The translations under genes were made by a program, and so were the position numbers. A DNA stretch of 64,000 nt from Variovorax sp. SG517. GTDB lineage: Bacteria; Pseudomonadota; Gammaproteobacteria; Burkholderiales; Burkholderiaceae_C. The stretch covers positions 310,001-374,000 of the forward strand of contig NZ_JABMJG010000003.1 of NCBI RefSeq assembly GCF_013376045.1, written 5' to 3'. Within the stretch, counting starts at the first letter, position 1; every line of letters begins with the position of its first letter. Of this stretch, positions 34,993 through 45,613 are shown one piece after another. Under the pieces are notes generated by a model that was not told the DNA's origin, did not search any database, and was given only the letters and a program-made list of their open reading frames with translations.

Positions 34993-35370
34993 ATGAACGC
35001 CGCCGCACACGACGCCACCACGATCGCCCAACGCTACATCGCCGTCTGGAACGAGACCGATGCCGCGCGCCGCGCCGCACTCATCGAAGCCGGCTGGACC
35101 GCCGACGCGCACTACGCCGACCCGATGGCGCAGGCCAGCGGGCACGAGCAGATCAGCGCTCTCGTCGGCGCGGTGCACCAGCGCTATCCGGGCTTCCGCT
35201 TCAACCTGCTGGGCAAGGCCGATTCGCACGGCGACCACCTGCGCTTCTCGTGGACGCTGGGGCCCAGCGGCGCGGAAGATCTCATCCAGGGCACCGACTT
35301 CGCGCGGGTCGATGCAGGCAAGCTGCGTTCGGTGACTGGCTTCCTCGACAAGGTGCCGGTCGGCGCCTGA
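34993..35370 (+). CDS. NTF2-like / SnoaL-fold protein
   Basis: A 125-residue protein of the NTF2/SnoaL superfamily, small cone-shaped folds that bind hydrophobic ligands or act as isomerases and cyclases. Helix AQRYIAVWNETDAARRAALI, then WTADAHYADPMAQASG and strand-rich FRFNLLGKADSHGDHLRFSW are typical. Start ATG at 34993; no strong ribosome-binding site (GGAA is nine bases upstream). It is 122 bases after the MlrC gene and converges with the regulator at 35412. Function unknown; orphan copies of this type are common and poorly defined. Confidence 0.75.
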   Translation: MNAAAHDATTIAQRYIAVWNETDAARRAALIEAGWTADAHYADPMAQASGHEQISALVGAVHQRYPGFRFNLLGKADSHGDHLRFSWTLGPSGAEDLIQGTDFARVDAGKLRSVTGFLDKVPVGA

Positions 35371-35411
35371 ATGCCGAAGGCTGAACGAAGGCTGAACAGC
35401 CAGCCGGCGTT

Positions 35412-36557
35412 TCAGTCCGGCGCGCCGGCGGCCCGTCCGCGCCACAGCTTGCGGTAGACCGTCGCCCGGCTGATGCCCAGCGCCCGCGCGGCCTCGGCCA
35501 CGTTGCCGCGCGCGTCGGCCACCGCCTTGCGGATCAGCGCCGTTTCCACGTCGCGCAGCCGCGGCCGGTTGTCGGAAACGTTTGCGGGCGCCGTGGCGCC
35601 GCTGCCGCCGCGCTGGGGCCGAACCTGCACCCGCAGGCCCGACCAGAGCGGCACCTCGAGCACGGCGTCGCCGCGGCGGGCCGCGTCGAACATCATGTGA
35701 AGCGGCAGCGCGAACAGGTCGTTGAAGTTCAGCGCATGCTCGCTGCGCGGCAGCGGCTGGTGCAGCATCTGCCTCGCCGCCGCGTTGGCGCCCGTCACGT
35801 TGCCCACGGCGTCGATGCACAGCAGGCCCTCGGTGGCTTCGCTGCCCGCGTTGCCCGGCCAGGCCAGGCGCAGCAGCAGCTCGCAGGGCTCGCGCTTCAC
35901 CAGCATGTTCTCGATGCTGCGCGCGGAAAGGGTCGCCAGGTGGCGAAGCTCGGGCCGCTCGACCACCTGCACGCCGGTCAGGTCGAGCATGCCGATGCAG
36001 TCGCCCCGGGGACCGAAGAGCGGCGCTCCGGCGCAGCTGTAGACGCTGGTGTCGTCGAAGAAATGCTCGCCGCGATGCAGCCAGACCGATTCCTGCTCGG
36101 CCAGCGCGGTACCGATGGCGCTGGTGCCGATGGCGCGTTCCGACAGGTCGACGCCGATGCGCGCGAGGTCTCGCGCATAGCGGGTGGCGGCGTCGGTACC
36201 GTCGGGTAGCCTGCCCACGTCGACCACGATGCCGTCGGCGTCGGTCAGCACGGCGAAATAGCGGGTGTCGGCGATGGCGCGCGAGAGCTGGTCGATGATC
36301 GGGCGGGCCGCGGAGACCAGCGCCCGGTTGCGCTCGGCGACGTCGATGCTGGCCGATCGGCTCACCGGATCGAAACTGACGCGCTGCCGCGGACTGTGAC
36401 CAGCCTCGATGCAGCGCTGCCAGGAGCGGGTGATCCACGAATCGATGCAGGCGCCGCCGCGAGCACGGGCGGGCGATTCGCCTTCGATCAGTTCGCGGCG
36501 GGCTTGGGCAATGGCCAGGGAACGCTCAGGAGGCTGCGAAACGATTGATACAGACAT
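35412..36557 (-). CDS. GAF-domain transcriptional regulator with Fis-type HTH and no AAA+ domain
   Basis: A 381-residue regulator resembling AcoR/DhaR-type activators at both ends but lacking their middle ATPase domain. Residues about 85-205 form a GAF-like sensor (RYFAVLTDADGIVVDVG, then RAIGTSAIGTALAEQESVWL), about 215-320 a PAS-like region (EGLLCIDAVGNVTGANAAAR), and the last 45 residues a Fis helix-turn-helix (LRDVETALIRKAVADARGNV then AEAARALGISRATVYRKLW). No Walker motifs or GAFTGA sigma-54 contact is present, so it cannot drive sigma-54 promoters itself. It is divergent from the molybdenum-enzyme operon starting at 36737 and is its probable regulator. Start ATG at 36557; an earlier in-frame ATG at 36608 lies in the promoter gap. 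Confidence 0.87.
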   Translation of the reverse strand: MSVSIVSQPPERSLAIAQARRELIEGESPARARGGACIDSWITRSWQRCIEAGHSPRQRVSFDPVSRSASIDVAERNRALVSAARPIIDQLSRAIADTRYFAVLTDADGIVVDVGRLPDGTDAATRYARDLARIGVDLSERAIGTSAIGTALAEQESVWLHRGEHFFDDTSVYSCAGAPLFGPRGDCIGMLDLTGVQVVERPELRHLATLSARSIENMLVKREPCELLLRLAWPGNAGSEATEGLLCIDAVGNVTGANAAARQMLHQPLPRSEHALNFNDLFALPLHMMFDAARRGDAVLEVPLWSGLRVQVRPQRGGSGATAPANVSDNRPRLRDVETALIRKAVADARGNVAEAARALGISRATVYRKLWRGRAAGAPD

Positions 36558-36736
36558 CGTGGTTTTTCGCGCATGTATGCAGGCTTTTCCCGGCCTGCCG
36601 GATGGCAAGCTGTTTCATTTTGAGAATTTCGCGCGGTCTGTGCAAGTGTCAAGGGTTTTGCCTAGGATAGTGCGAAAGGTCGGCATCCAAGATGCTTTCG
36701 CTCAAACAAGCCATCACCTTTTACGGAGACAGCCAA

Positions 36737-37234
<498 letters not shown>

Positions 37235-37247
37235 AGGGAGCGACATC

Positions 37248-39635
<2,388 letters not shown>

Positions 39636-39663
39636 TCAACTAAAACAAAGAAGGAACCACGCC

Positions 39664-40455
39664 ATGTACGCCTTCACACTCGAACGGCCCGCTTCCGTGG
39701 CCGATGCCGCCAGGCTCATCGCCGCCGGCGGCAAGCCTCTGGCCGGCGGACAGACCCTCCTTGCCTCGATGAAGCTGCGGCTCTCGGCACCCGAGCAGCT
39801 CGTGGACCTGAGCGGCATCAAGGAGCTCACCGGCATCGCGAAGAACGGCAATGCCATCACCATCGGCGCCATGTCGCGCCACCTCGACGTGGCGAACAAC
39901 GCCGACGTGAAGGCCGCCTATCCGGCGCTGGCCGACCTGGCCTCGCGCATCGGCGACCGGCAGGTGCGAGCCATGGGCACCATCGGCGGCTCGGTGGCCA
40001 ATAACGACCCGGCCGCCTGCTACCCCAGCGCGGTGCTGGCCTCGGGCGCGACCATCGTCACCTCCAAGCGAGAGATCGCGGCCGACGACTTCTTCCTCGG
40101 CCTCTTCACCACGGCGCTGGAAGAGGACGAGCTGATCACCGCGATCCGCTTCCCCATCCCGAAGCGCGCCGTGTACGAGAAGCTGCGCCAGAAGGCGTCC
40201 AACTTCCCGCTGGTCGGCGTGTTCCTCGCGCAGTACGACAGCGGCGTTCGCGTGGCGATCACCGGCGCGGGCAACGGCGTGTTCCGCCATGCAGGGCTGG
40301 AGGATGCGCTGAACAAGAGCTTCACCGCCGCTTCCGCCGCCGCAGTGAAGATCGACGCGAGCGACCTGAACAGCGACCTGCACGCCTCGGCCGCGTACCG
40401 CGCGAACCTGATCAGCGTGCTGACGCAGCGCGCAGTCACCAAGGCCTTGGGCTAA
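39664..40455 (+). CDS. Molybdenum hydroxylase FAD subunit (CoxM-like)
   Basis: A 263-residue FAD-binding subunit that receives electrons from the iron-sulfur clusters and passes them to the final acceptor. The FAD motifs are LAGGQTLLASM near residue 30 and TIGGSVANNDPAA near 107; the C-terminal CO-deh domain (about 175-263) contains RQKASNFPLVGVF and ITGAGNGVFR. ATG at 39664 is nine bases past AAGGAA. It follows the large-subunit gene by 28 bases and is separated from the CoxD-like gene by 70 bases holding a strong hairpin. Confidence 0.94.
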   Translation: MYAFTLERPASVADAARLIAAGGKPLAGGQTLLASMKLRLSAPEQLVDLSGIKELTGIAKNGNAITIGAMSRHLDVANNADVKAAYPALADLASRIGDRQVRAMGTIGGSVANNDPAACYPSAVLASGATIVTSKREIAADDFFLGLFTTALEEDELITAIRFPIPKRAVYEKLRQKASNFPLVGVFLAQYDSGVRVAITGAGNGVFRHAGLEDALNKSFTAASAAAVKIDASDLNSDLHASAAYRANLISVLTQRAVTKALG

Positions 40456-40484
40456 AGAAGCCCGGAGGCGTTCTGTTCGCTTGC

Positions 40485-40513
40485 CGGAAGACGCGACAGC
40501 CTCGCGTCTTCCG
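40485..40513 (+). other. Perfect 11-bp hairpin between coxM-like and coxD-like genes
   Basis: CGGAAGACGCG at 40485-40495 pairs perfectly with CGCGTCTTCCG at 40503-40513 around an ACAGCCT loop. It ends 12 bases before the coxD-like ATG at 40526, which has no ribosome-binding sequence, so it may gate CoxD translation or protect the upstream message. There is no T-run. If the CoxD-like protein starts instead at TTG 40481 the hairpin would be coding. Confidence 0.6.
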
Positions 40514-40525
40514 CTACGCTTCGCC

Positions 40526-41416
40526 ATGATCTTCCCGAGCATCGACTCCCTCTCCGCCGGACTCATGCAGGCCGGCTATTTCGCCGACCGGCGGCTGGCG
40601 ACTGCCGTGTTCCTCGCGCTGAAGCTGCAGCGCCCGCTGCTGCTCGAAGGCGAGCCCGGCGTCGGCAAGACCGAGCTGGCGAAGGCGCTGTCGACGGCGC
40701 TGGGCCGAGAGCTGCTGCGCCTGCAGTGCTACGACGGTCTGGAGCAGCGCGAGGCGCTCTATGAATGGAACTACGCGGCGCAGCTGCTGCACATGCGCGC
40801 CGCCGAGGCCACCGGCGCGGCCCGCGACGTGGAGGCGGAGGTCTACCAGCCGCACTACCTGATCCGCCGCCCGCTGCTGCAGGCGCTGCAGACGCCGCTG
40901 CCGGGCGCCGTGCTGCTGATCGACGAGGTCGACCGTGCCGACGAGCCCTTCGAGGCCTTCCTGCTCGAATACCTGGGGGAGTACCAGGTGAGCATTCCCG
41001 AGCTGGGCACGGTGCGCGCCGTGGCGCCGCCCGTCACCATCCTCACGAGCAACCGTACGCGCGAACTCAACGACGCAGTGAAGCGCCGTTGCCTCTATCA
41101 CTGGCTGGACTACCCGGAGCGCGAGCGCGAACTCGCCATAGTGCGCGCGCAGGTGCCCGAGGCCGGCGAGAAGCTGTCGGCCCAGGTGGCGGCCTTCGTC
41201 GCGCGGCTGCGCGAGACGCCGTTCGCCAACGCCTTCCAGCGTGCGCCCGGCATCGCAGAGAGCGTCGAATGGGCGAGGGCGCTGATCGCGCTCGACACCG
41301 TGGAGCTCGACCCCGAGGTGGTGGTCGACACCGCCGGCATCCTGTTCAAGCAGCGCGACGACGTGGCCGCGCTGACGCAGGAGCTGGCGTCGGATCTGCT
41401 CAAGCCCGAGGCGTGA
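40526..41416 (+). CDS. MoxR-type AAA+ ATPase (CoxD-like maturation protein)
   Basis: A 296-residue MoxR ATPase of the CoxD kind, needed in known systems to finish the metal centre of the molybdenum hydroxylase. Walker A is LEGEPGVGKTELAKAL near residue 35, Walker B LLIDEVDRADEPFEAFLLEY, sensor LTSNRTRELNDAVKRRC, and an Arg finger region in RCLYHWLDYP. ATG at 40526 begins the family alignment but lacks a Shine-Dalgarno sequence; an in-frame TTG at 40481, twelve bases past GGAGG, is the other candidate. It is followed by a CoxE-like VWA gene eight bases on, the standard MoxR-VWA pair. Confidence 0.92.
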   Translation: MIFPSIDSLSAGLMQAGYFADRRLATAVFLALKLQRPLLLEGEPGVGKTELAKALSTALGRELLRLQCYDGLEQREALYEWNYAAQLLHMRAAEATGAARDVEAEVYQPHYLIRRPLLQALQTPLPGAVLLIDEVDRADEPFEAFLLEYLGEYQVSIPELGTVRAVAPPVTILTSNRTRELNDAVKRRCLYHWLDYPERERELAIVRAQVPEAGEKLSAQVAAFVARLRETPFANAFQRAPGIAESVEWARALIALDTVELDPEVVVDTAGILFKQRDDVAALTQELASDLLKPEA

Positions 41417-41423
41417 ACGGTCG

Positions 41424-42644
41424 ATGGCCACCACCGGCGTGCAGCAACTCGGCGACGTCCGCAGCGGCAAGCTCGCGGGCAACATCGCCGCCTTCGGCCG
41501 CGCACTGCGCCGGGCGGGCGTGCGCACCGACGCGATGCGTATCGCGCTGGCCGACGAGGCCGCCACGCTGGTGGGCGTGGAAGACAAGCTCGATCTGAGC
41601 GCCGCCATGGAGGCGGTGATGGTCAGCCGCGAGCAGGACCGCATGGTGTTCCGCGAACTCTTCGACGCCTGGTTCCGCGACCCGGAGCTGGCCAACAAGC
41701 TGCTTGCCCAGATGCTGCCGAGCGCCGAAGGCAAGGCCGAGCCCTCGAAGCGCCGGCCGCGCGTGCGCGAGGCCCTCAGCGCACCGCGCGCGTTTGCCAA
41801 GCCGGTGGAGCCGGCCAAGCCCGATCGCGAAGTCGAATTCGATGCCGCCATGACGTCGAGCGACAGGCAGCGCCTGCAGCACGCCGACTTCAACGCGCTC
41901 GGCGCCGCCGAATACCGGCTGGTGGAGCGGCTCGCGCGCGATATCCGCCTGCCCATTCCCGAACTGCCGTCGCGCCGCCTGCGCGTGGCCGGCGAGGCGG
42001 GCCGGCAGCATGCCCGCATGCACTGGCCGGGCGTGCTGCACGAGGCAGCGCGCACCGGCGGCGAGATCATGCGGCTGCCACGGCTGGCCCGGCGCGAGCA
42101 GCCATTGCCGCTGCTGGTGCTGGTCGACGTCTCGGGCTCGATGGAGCGCTACGCGCGGCTGCTGCTGGCGTTCCTGCATGCCTCTACACGCCGGGCGGGT
42201 CGGCGCGACGTGTTCGCTTTCGGCACCCGGCTGACCGACCTGACGCCGGCCTTCCGGCTGGCCGACACCGACGCGATGCTGGGCGCCGCCAGCCTCGCCA
42301 TCGACGATTTCGCGGGCGGCACCCGGCTCGGCGCCTCGCTGGCAGAGCTGCGCCACGCGCATGCCCGCCGGCTGACCGGCCGCCGCACGCTGGTGCTGGT
42401 GATCAGCGACGGGCTCGACACCGGCGAGCCTTCGCTGCTGGAGCATGAGCTGCTGTGGCTCAAGCGCCATTCGCGCCGCCTGCTGTGGCTCAACCCCTTG
42501 CTGCGCTTCGAGGGCTACGCCCCTCTGGCGCGTGGGGCCGCCGTGCTGCACCGGCAAGCAGATGCGATGCTGGCGGTTCACAATCTCAGCGCACTCGAAC
42601 AGCTCGCAGCGAGCCTCGCCGCCCTGATGCGGTCGGGCCGCTAG
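41424..42644 (+). CDS. VWA-domain protein (CoxE-like maturation factor)
   Basis: A 406-residue cytoplasmic protein with a C-terminal von Willebrand A domain. The metal-ion adhesion site is DVSGSMERYAR near residue 235, with the following GTRL and ISDGLDTG elements. The N-terminal part (about 1-200) is helical and charged. CoxE-type proteins work with the MoxR ATPase in maturing the molybdenum enzyme; this pairing, eight bases apart, supports that. ATG at 41424 immediately follows the CoxD-like stop; the next ATG codons are internal. No membrane segment. Confidence 0.92.
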   Translation: MATTGVQQLGDVRSGKLAGNIAAFGRALRRAGVRTDAMRIALADEAATLVGVEDKLDLSAAMEAVMVSREQDRMVFRELFDAWFRDPELANKLLAQMLPSAEGKAEPSKRRPRVREALSAPRAFAKPVEPAKPDREVEFDAAMTSSDRQRLQHADFNALGAAEYRLVERLARDIRLPIPELPSRRLRVAGEAGRQHARMHWPGVLHEAARTGGEIMRLPRLARREQPLPLLVLVDVSGSMERYARLLLAFLHASTRRAGRRDVFAFGTRLTDLTPAFRLADTDAMLGAASLAIDDFAGGTRLGASLAELRHAHARRLTGRRTLVLVISDGLDTGEPSLLEHELLWLKRHSRRLLWLNPLLRFEGYAPLARGAAVLHRQADAMLAVHNLSALEQLAASLAALMRSGR

Positions 42645-42678
42645 CGGCGCACGGGAAGGAAGATAAAGGAAACCCACC

Positions 42679-43344
42679 ATGGAAATGCTCGGAAACCGCC
42701 GCCTAGGCGTCACCCAACAACAGGCCTGGGAAGCGCTCAACGACCCCGAAACGCTGAAGAAGTGCATTCCCGGCTGCGACAAGTTCGAGCTCACGGGCGA
42801 GAACCAGTACAGCGTCGCGCTGGCCGTGAAGATCGGTCCGGTCTCGGCCAAGTTCAACGGCAAGGTGCTGCTGTCGGACATCGTGGCGCCCGACGGCTAC
42901 AAGCTCACCTTCGAAGGGCAGGGCGGCGTGGCCGGATTCGCCAAGGGATCGTCGAGCGTCACGCTCAAGCCGGTTGCCGTGGAAGCGGCAGCAGCTCCTG
43001 CCGGCGATGCCGTCGCGCACGAGGCCGATTCGGCAACGCCGCCCGACGCCGCCCCCACGGGCTGCGAACTCGACTACACCGTGCAGGCCCAGGTCGGCGG
43101 CAAGATCGCCCAGCTCGGCCAGCGGCTGATAGACGGCGCCGCCAAGTCCACGGCCGACGACTTCTTCAAGCGCTTCGAGGCCGAGATGCAGAGCCGCTAC
43201 GGCCCGCCGCCCGCTCCTGCCGCGGAAGCTGCCGAGGCGCCCGCCGAGAAGAGCGGGATGATGTCCGGCCTCATGAAGAAGATCGGCCTCGGCAAGAAGG
43301 ACGACAAGGACGCGCCCGCCGCTCCCGGCGGCGACGCGGCCTGA
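42679..43344 (+). CDS. CoxG-like SRPBCC-domain protein
   Basis: A 221-residue CoxG-family protein: a START/SRPBCC domain (about 1-160) with WEALNDPETLKKCIPGCDKF, VSAKFNGKVLLSDI and the late helix GQRLIDGAAKSTADDFFKRF, then an Ala/Pro/Glu linker and an amphipathic Lys-rich tail (MMSGLMKKIGLGKKDDK). In known CO dehydrogenase systems CoxG links the enzyme to the membrane or quinone pool, and the basic tail could bind the membrane. Normal Shine-Dalgarno (AAAGGAAA) before ATG 42679. An insert of about 30 Ala/Pro-rich residues (about 95-125) interrupts the domain. Confidence 0.9.
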   Translation: MEMLGNRRLGVTQQQAWEALNDPETLKKCIPGCDKFELTGENQYSVALAVKIGPVSAKFNGKVLLSDIVAPDGYKLTFEGQGGVAGFAKGSSSVTLKPVAVEAAAAPAGDAVAHEADSATPPDAAPTGCELDYTVQAQVGGKIAQLGQRLIDGAAKSTADDFFKRFEAEMQSRYGPPPAPAAEAAEAPAEKSGMMSGLMKKIGLGKKDDKDAPAAPGGDAA

Positions 43345-43362
43345 ACGCGGGACGGCAGCGTC

Positions 43363-44379
43363 ATGGAAAACCTCGACGTCATGGTGCTGCGCACGCTGCG
43401 CGACTGGCGGCGTGCCGGCAAGCGCGCGCTGCTGGCGACGGTGGTGCGTACCTGGGGCTCGTCTCCCCGCCCGGTGGGCTCGATCATGGCCCTGGCGGAA
43501 GACGGTGCGGTGGTCGGCTCGGTCTCCGGTGGCTGCATCGAGGACGACCTGATCGCGCGCTACAGCCATGCCCACGGCAAGGCGGAAGACGTGCCGCTTG
43601 GCGCGCCGCCTTCGCTCGTGAAATACGGCATCACCGCCGACGAGGCGCATCGCTTCGGCCTGCCCTGCGGCGGCACGCTGGAACTGCTGCTCGAATACGC
43701 GCCCGACGCCGGCTCGCTCGAACTGCTGGTAGCGCAGCTGGAGCAGGGCAAGCTGATGCAGCGCACGGTGACGCTCGCCACCGGTGCGGTACGGCTCGCC
43801 GAAGCCAAGGCGCCCGACGAGCTCACGGTGAACGACACCGAGCTGACCAACACCTTCGGCCCCGAGTACCGCATGCTGCTGATCGGCGCCGGCCAGCTCG
43901 CCGAATACCTCGCCACCATGGCCAAGTTCAGCGGCTTCGCAGTCACGTTGTGCGACCCGCGCGCCGAGTACCGCACGGCCTGGTCGCTGCCCGGCGTGCA
44001 GATCACGACCGAGATGCCCGACGACGCCGTGACTGCCTTCAAACCCGACCGCCGCAGCTGCGTGGTCGCGCTCACGCACGACCCCAAGCTCGACGACCTC
44101 GCGCTGCTGGAGGCGCTGCAAAGCGAGGCCTTCTACGTCGGCGCCATCGGCTCGCGGCGCAATGCCGATGCCCGGCGCGGCCGCATGATCGAGCACTTCG
44201 ACCAGACCGAGGAGTCGCTCGCGCGCCTGCGCGGGCCCATCGGCATCTACATCGGCAGCAAGACGCCGCCGGAGATCGCGGTGAGCGTGATGGCCGAGAT
44301 CCTCGCGGTGAAGAACGCGGTGACGCTGCCGCGCGAGATGGAAGTGGCGCAGGCCAAGGAGCGGCTGCTGGCCGCGTGA
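43363..44379 (+). CDS. XdhC/CoxF-type molybdenum cofactor insertion protein
   Basis: A 338-residue XdhC-family protein that prepares and delivers the sulfurated molybdenum cofactor to xanthine-dehydrogenase-like enzymes. The N-terminal XdhC/CoxI domain has TVVRTWGSSPRPVGS and the loop GSVSGGCIEDDL with the conserved Cys; the C-terminal Rossmann domain has LIGAGQLAEYLA and ALTHDPKLDDLAL, ending in YIGSKTPPEIAVSVMAEIL. It is the last gene of the seven-gene operon, 18 bases after the CoxG-like gene. It converges with the Pha antiporter operon, with 22 bases between stops. Confidence 0.93.
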   Translation: MENLDVMVLRTLRDWRRAGKRALLATVVRTWGSSPRPVGSIMALAEDGAVVGSVSGGCIEDDLIARYSHAHGKAEDVPLGAPPSLVKYGITADEAHRFGLPCGGTLELLLEYAPDAGSLELLVAQLEQGKLMQRTVTLATGAVRLAEAKAPDELTVNDTELTNTFGPEYRMLLIGAGQLAEYLATMAKFSGFAVTLCDPRAEYRTAWSLPGVQITTEMPDDAVTAFKPDRRSCVVALTHDPKLDDLALLEALQSEAFYVGAIGSRRNADARRGRMIEHFDQTEESLARLRGPIGIYIGSKTPPEIAVSVMAEILAVKNAVTLPREMEVAQAKERLLAA

Positions 44380-44401
44380 CCGGGGCCGCAACCCGGTTCG
44401 A

Positions 44402-44785
44402 TCAGCCCTCGTAGGGCGGGATCGGCCCCTGGTCCGAAGGTGCTGGCGGCGGCACGTCGCCGTTCTTCTGCCGTTCGCGGAACAAGGCGGCGCGCATCAG
44501 GAAGATGGTGGTGACCGGCGTAGTGAGCGCCACGAAGAGCACGATCAGCACGCCGTGCAGCGAGAGGCTGTGGCCCTGCACCGAGAAATACACGATGGTC
44601 GCGACCGTCATCGACCACACGCCGCCGGTGGCGCCCAGCGTGGGCGCGTGGATGCGTCGGAAGAAGGTCGGCAGCCGCACCAGGCCGAAGGACCCGATGG
44701 CCGCGAAGGCCGCGCCCAGCACCGCGAAGACGGCTGTGACGATCTCGGCCCACAGCGGCAGCGGGCCCACGATGAAATCGGTCAT
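44402..44785 (-). CDS. phaG: Monovalent cation/proton antiporter subunit G (PhaG/MnhG)
   Basis: A 127-residue small membrane subunit of a multisubunit Mrp-type antiporter, with three helices (about 12-34, 48-66, 72-95) and the family motif GSFGLVRLPTFFRRIHAPTLGAT. A polar Pro-rich tail (100-127) follows. It is last of the operon AB-C-D-E-F-G. The gap to phaF (61 bases) contains a short hairpin (TCGCAC 44803-44808 with GTGCGA 44813-44818). Confidence 0.93.
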   Translation of the reverse strand: MTDFIVGPLPLWAEIVTAVFAVLGAAFAAIGSFGLVRLPTFFRRIHAPTLGATGGVWSMTVATIVYFSVQGHSLSLHGVLIVLFVALTTPVTTIFLMRAALFRERQKNGDVPPPAPSDQGPIPPYEG

Positions 44786-44846
44786 CGGAATACCTCCGTG
44801 CTTCGCACTGCGGTGCGAGCTTGCTGGTGGCGGCCCGGCGCGGCGC

Positions 44847-45125
44847 TCATTCGATCACCTCCCCGCGCAGCAGGAACTTTGCCATCGCCGTCGAGCTCAC
44901 GAAGCCGAACAGCGCGATCAGCATCGCGGCGGCGAAGTACACGTCGCTCGCGTAGACGATGCCCAGCACCAGCATCATCAGCATGCCGTTGATGTAGAGG
45001 CAGTCCAGCGCCATCACGCGGTCTTGGGCGGAAGGGCCGATCAGCAGGCGCGCGACGGCGCACAGCATCGCCACCGCCAGCAGGAACAGTGCGAACTTGA
45101 GCGACCAGAAAAGGATGGGCGTCAT
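44847..45125 (-). CDS. phaF: Monovalent cation/proton antiporter subunit F (PhaF/MnhF)
   Basis: A 92-residue membrane subunit with three helices (about 5-25, 36-55, 60-82) and the family motif LLIGPSAQDRVMALDCL. ATG at 45125 overlaps the phaE stop by four bases (ATGA), which decides this start; the long in-frame extension reads phaE in the wrong frame. Together with E and G it forms the small-subunit end of the antiporter. Confidence 0.93.
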   Translation of the reverse strand: MTPILFWSLKFALFLLAVAMLCAVARLLIGPSAQDRVMALDCLYINGMLMMLVLGIVYASDVYFAAAMLIALFGFVSSTAMAKFLLRGEVIE

Positions 45126-45613
45126 GATTCGAAGATCTCCATCAGCGGACGTTCGTAGCGGCGCTTGATCTGCGCGATGAAGGCGGCTTCGTCGTCGAGG
45201 TCGAACACGTGGATCAGCAGGGTGCTGCGGTCGAAGGCCACCTCGCCCCAGGCGGTGCCGGGCGTGAGGCACATGATCATCGAGAGCACCGCGAGGCCGT
45301 TGGGGTCGCGCAGGTCGAGCGGGATGCGCACGAAGCTCGCCTGTATGTGTTCGCTGCGGCGCGTGAGCAGCGCGCGCGCCACCGCGAACACCGACACCGA
45401 CATGTCGTAGAGCACGACGCCGCACAGCCGCAGCGCTACGCCGGGGCGGCGCATGCGCACCGTGGCGGGCCGCAGGCCCTTGGTCAGCAGCGGCACGGCG
45501 ATGGCGAGCAGCACGCCCGACAACAGCGTGCTCGCTTCGAGCGACTGGTTGAGCAGCAGCCAGATGACGAACAGCGCGAGCGACAGCGGCGGAGAGGGAA
45601 TCAGGCGTTTCAT
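45122..45613 (-). CDS. phaE: Monovalent cation/proton antiporter subunit E (PhaE/MnhE)
   Basis: A 163-residue subunit with two or three N-terminal helices (about 9-26, 30-48, and 63-80) and a cytoplasmic domain containing VLSMIMCLTPGTAWGEVA, the MnhE hallmark. ATG at 45613 overlaps the phaD stop and its stop overlaps phaF, so translation is coupled on both sides. Much longer in-frame starts lie inside phaD and are not real. Confidence 0.93.
   Translation of the reverse strand: MKRLIPSPPLSLALFVIWLLLNQSLEASTLLSGVLLAIAVPLLTKGLRPATVRMRRPGVALRLCGVVLYDMSVSVFAVARALLTRRSEHIQASFVRIPLDLRDPNGLAVLSMIMCLTPGTAWGEVAFDRSTLLIHVFDLDDEAAFIAQIKRRYERPLMEIFES

Noticed and set aside
36558..36736. A clear sigma-70 promoter between the GAF/Fis regulator and the molybdenum hydroxylase operon
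   Set aside because: TAGGAT and several TTG-type hexamers are present, but none has a good partner at 16-18 bases, so I did not annotate one.
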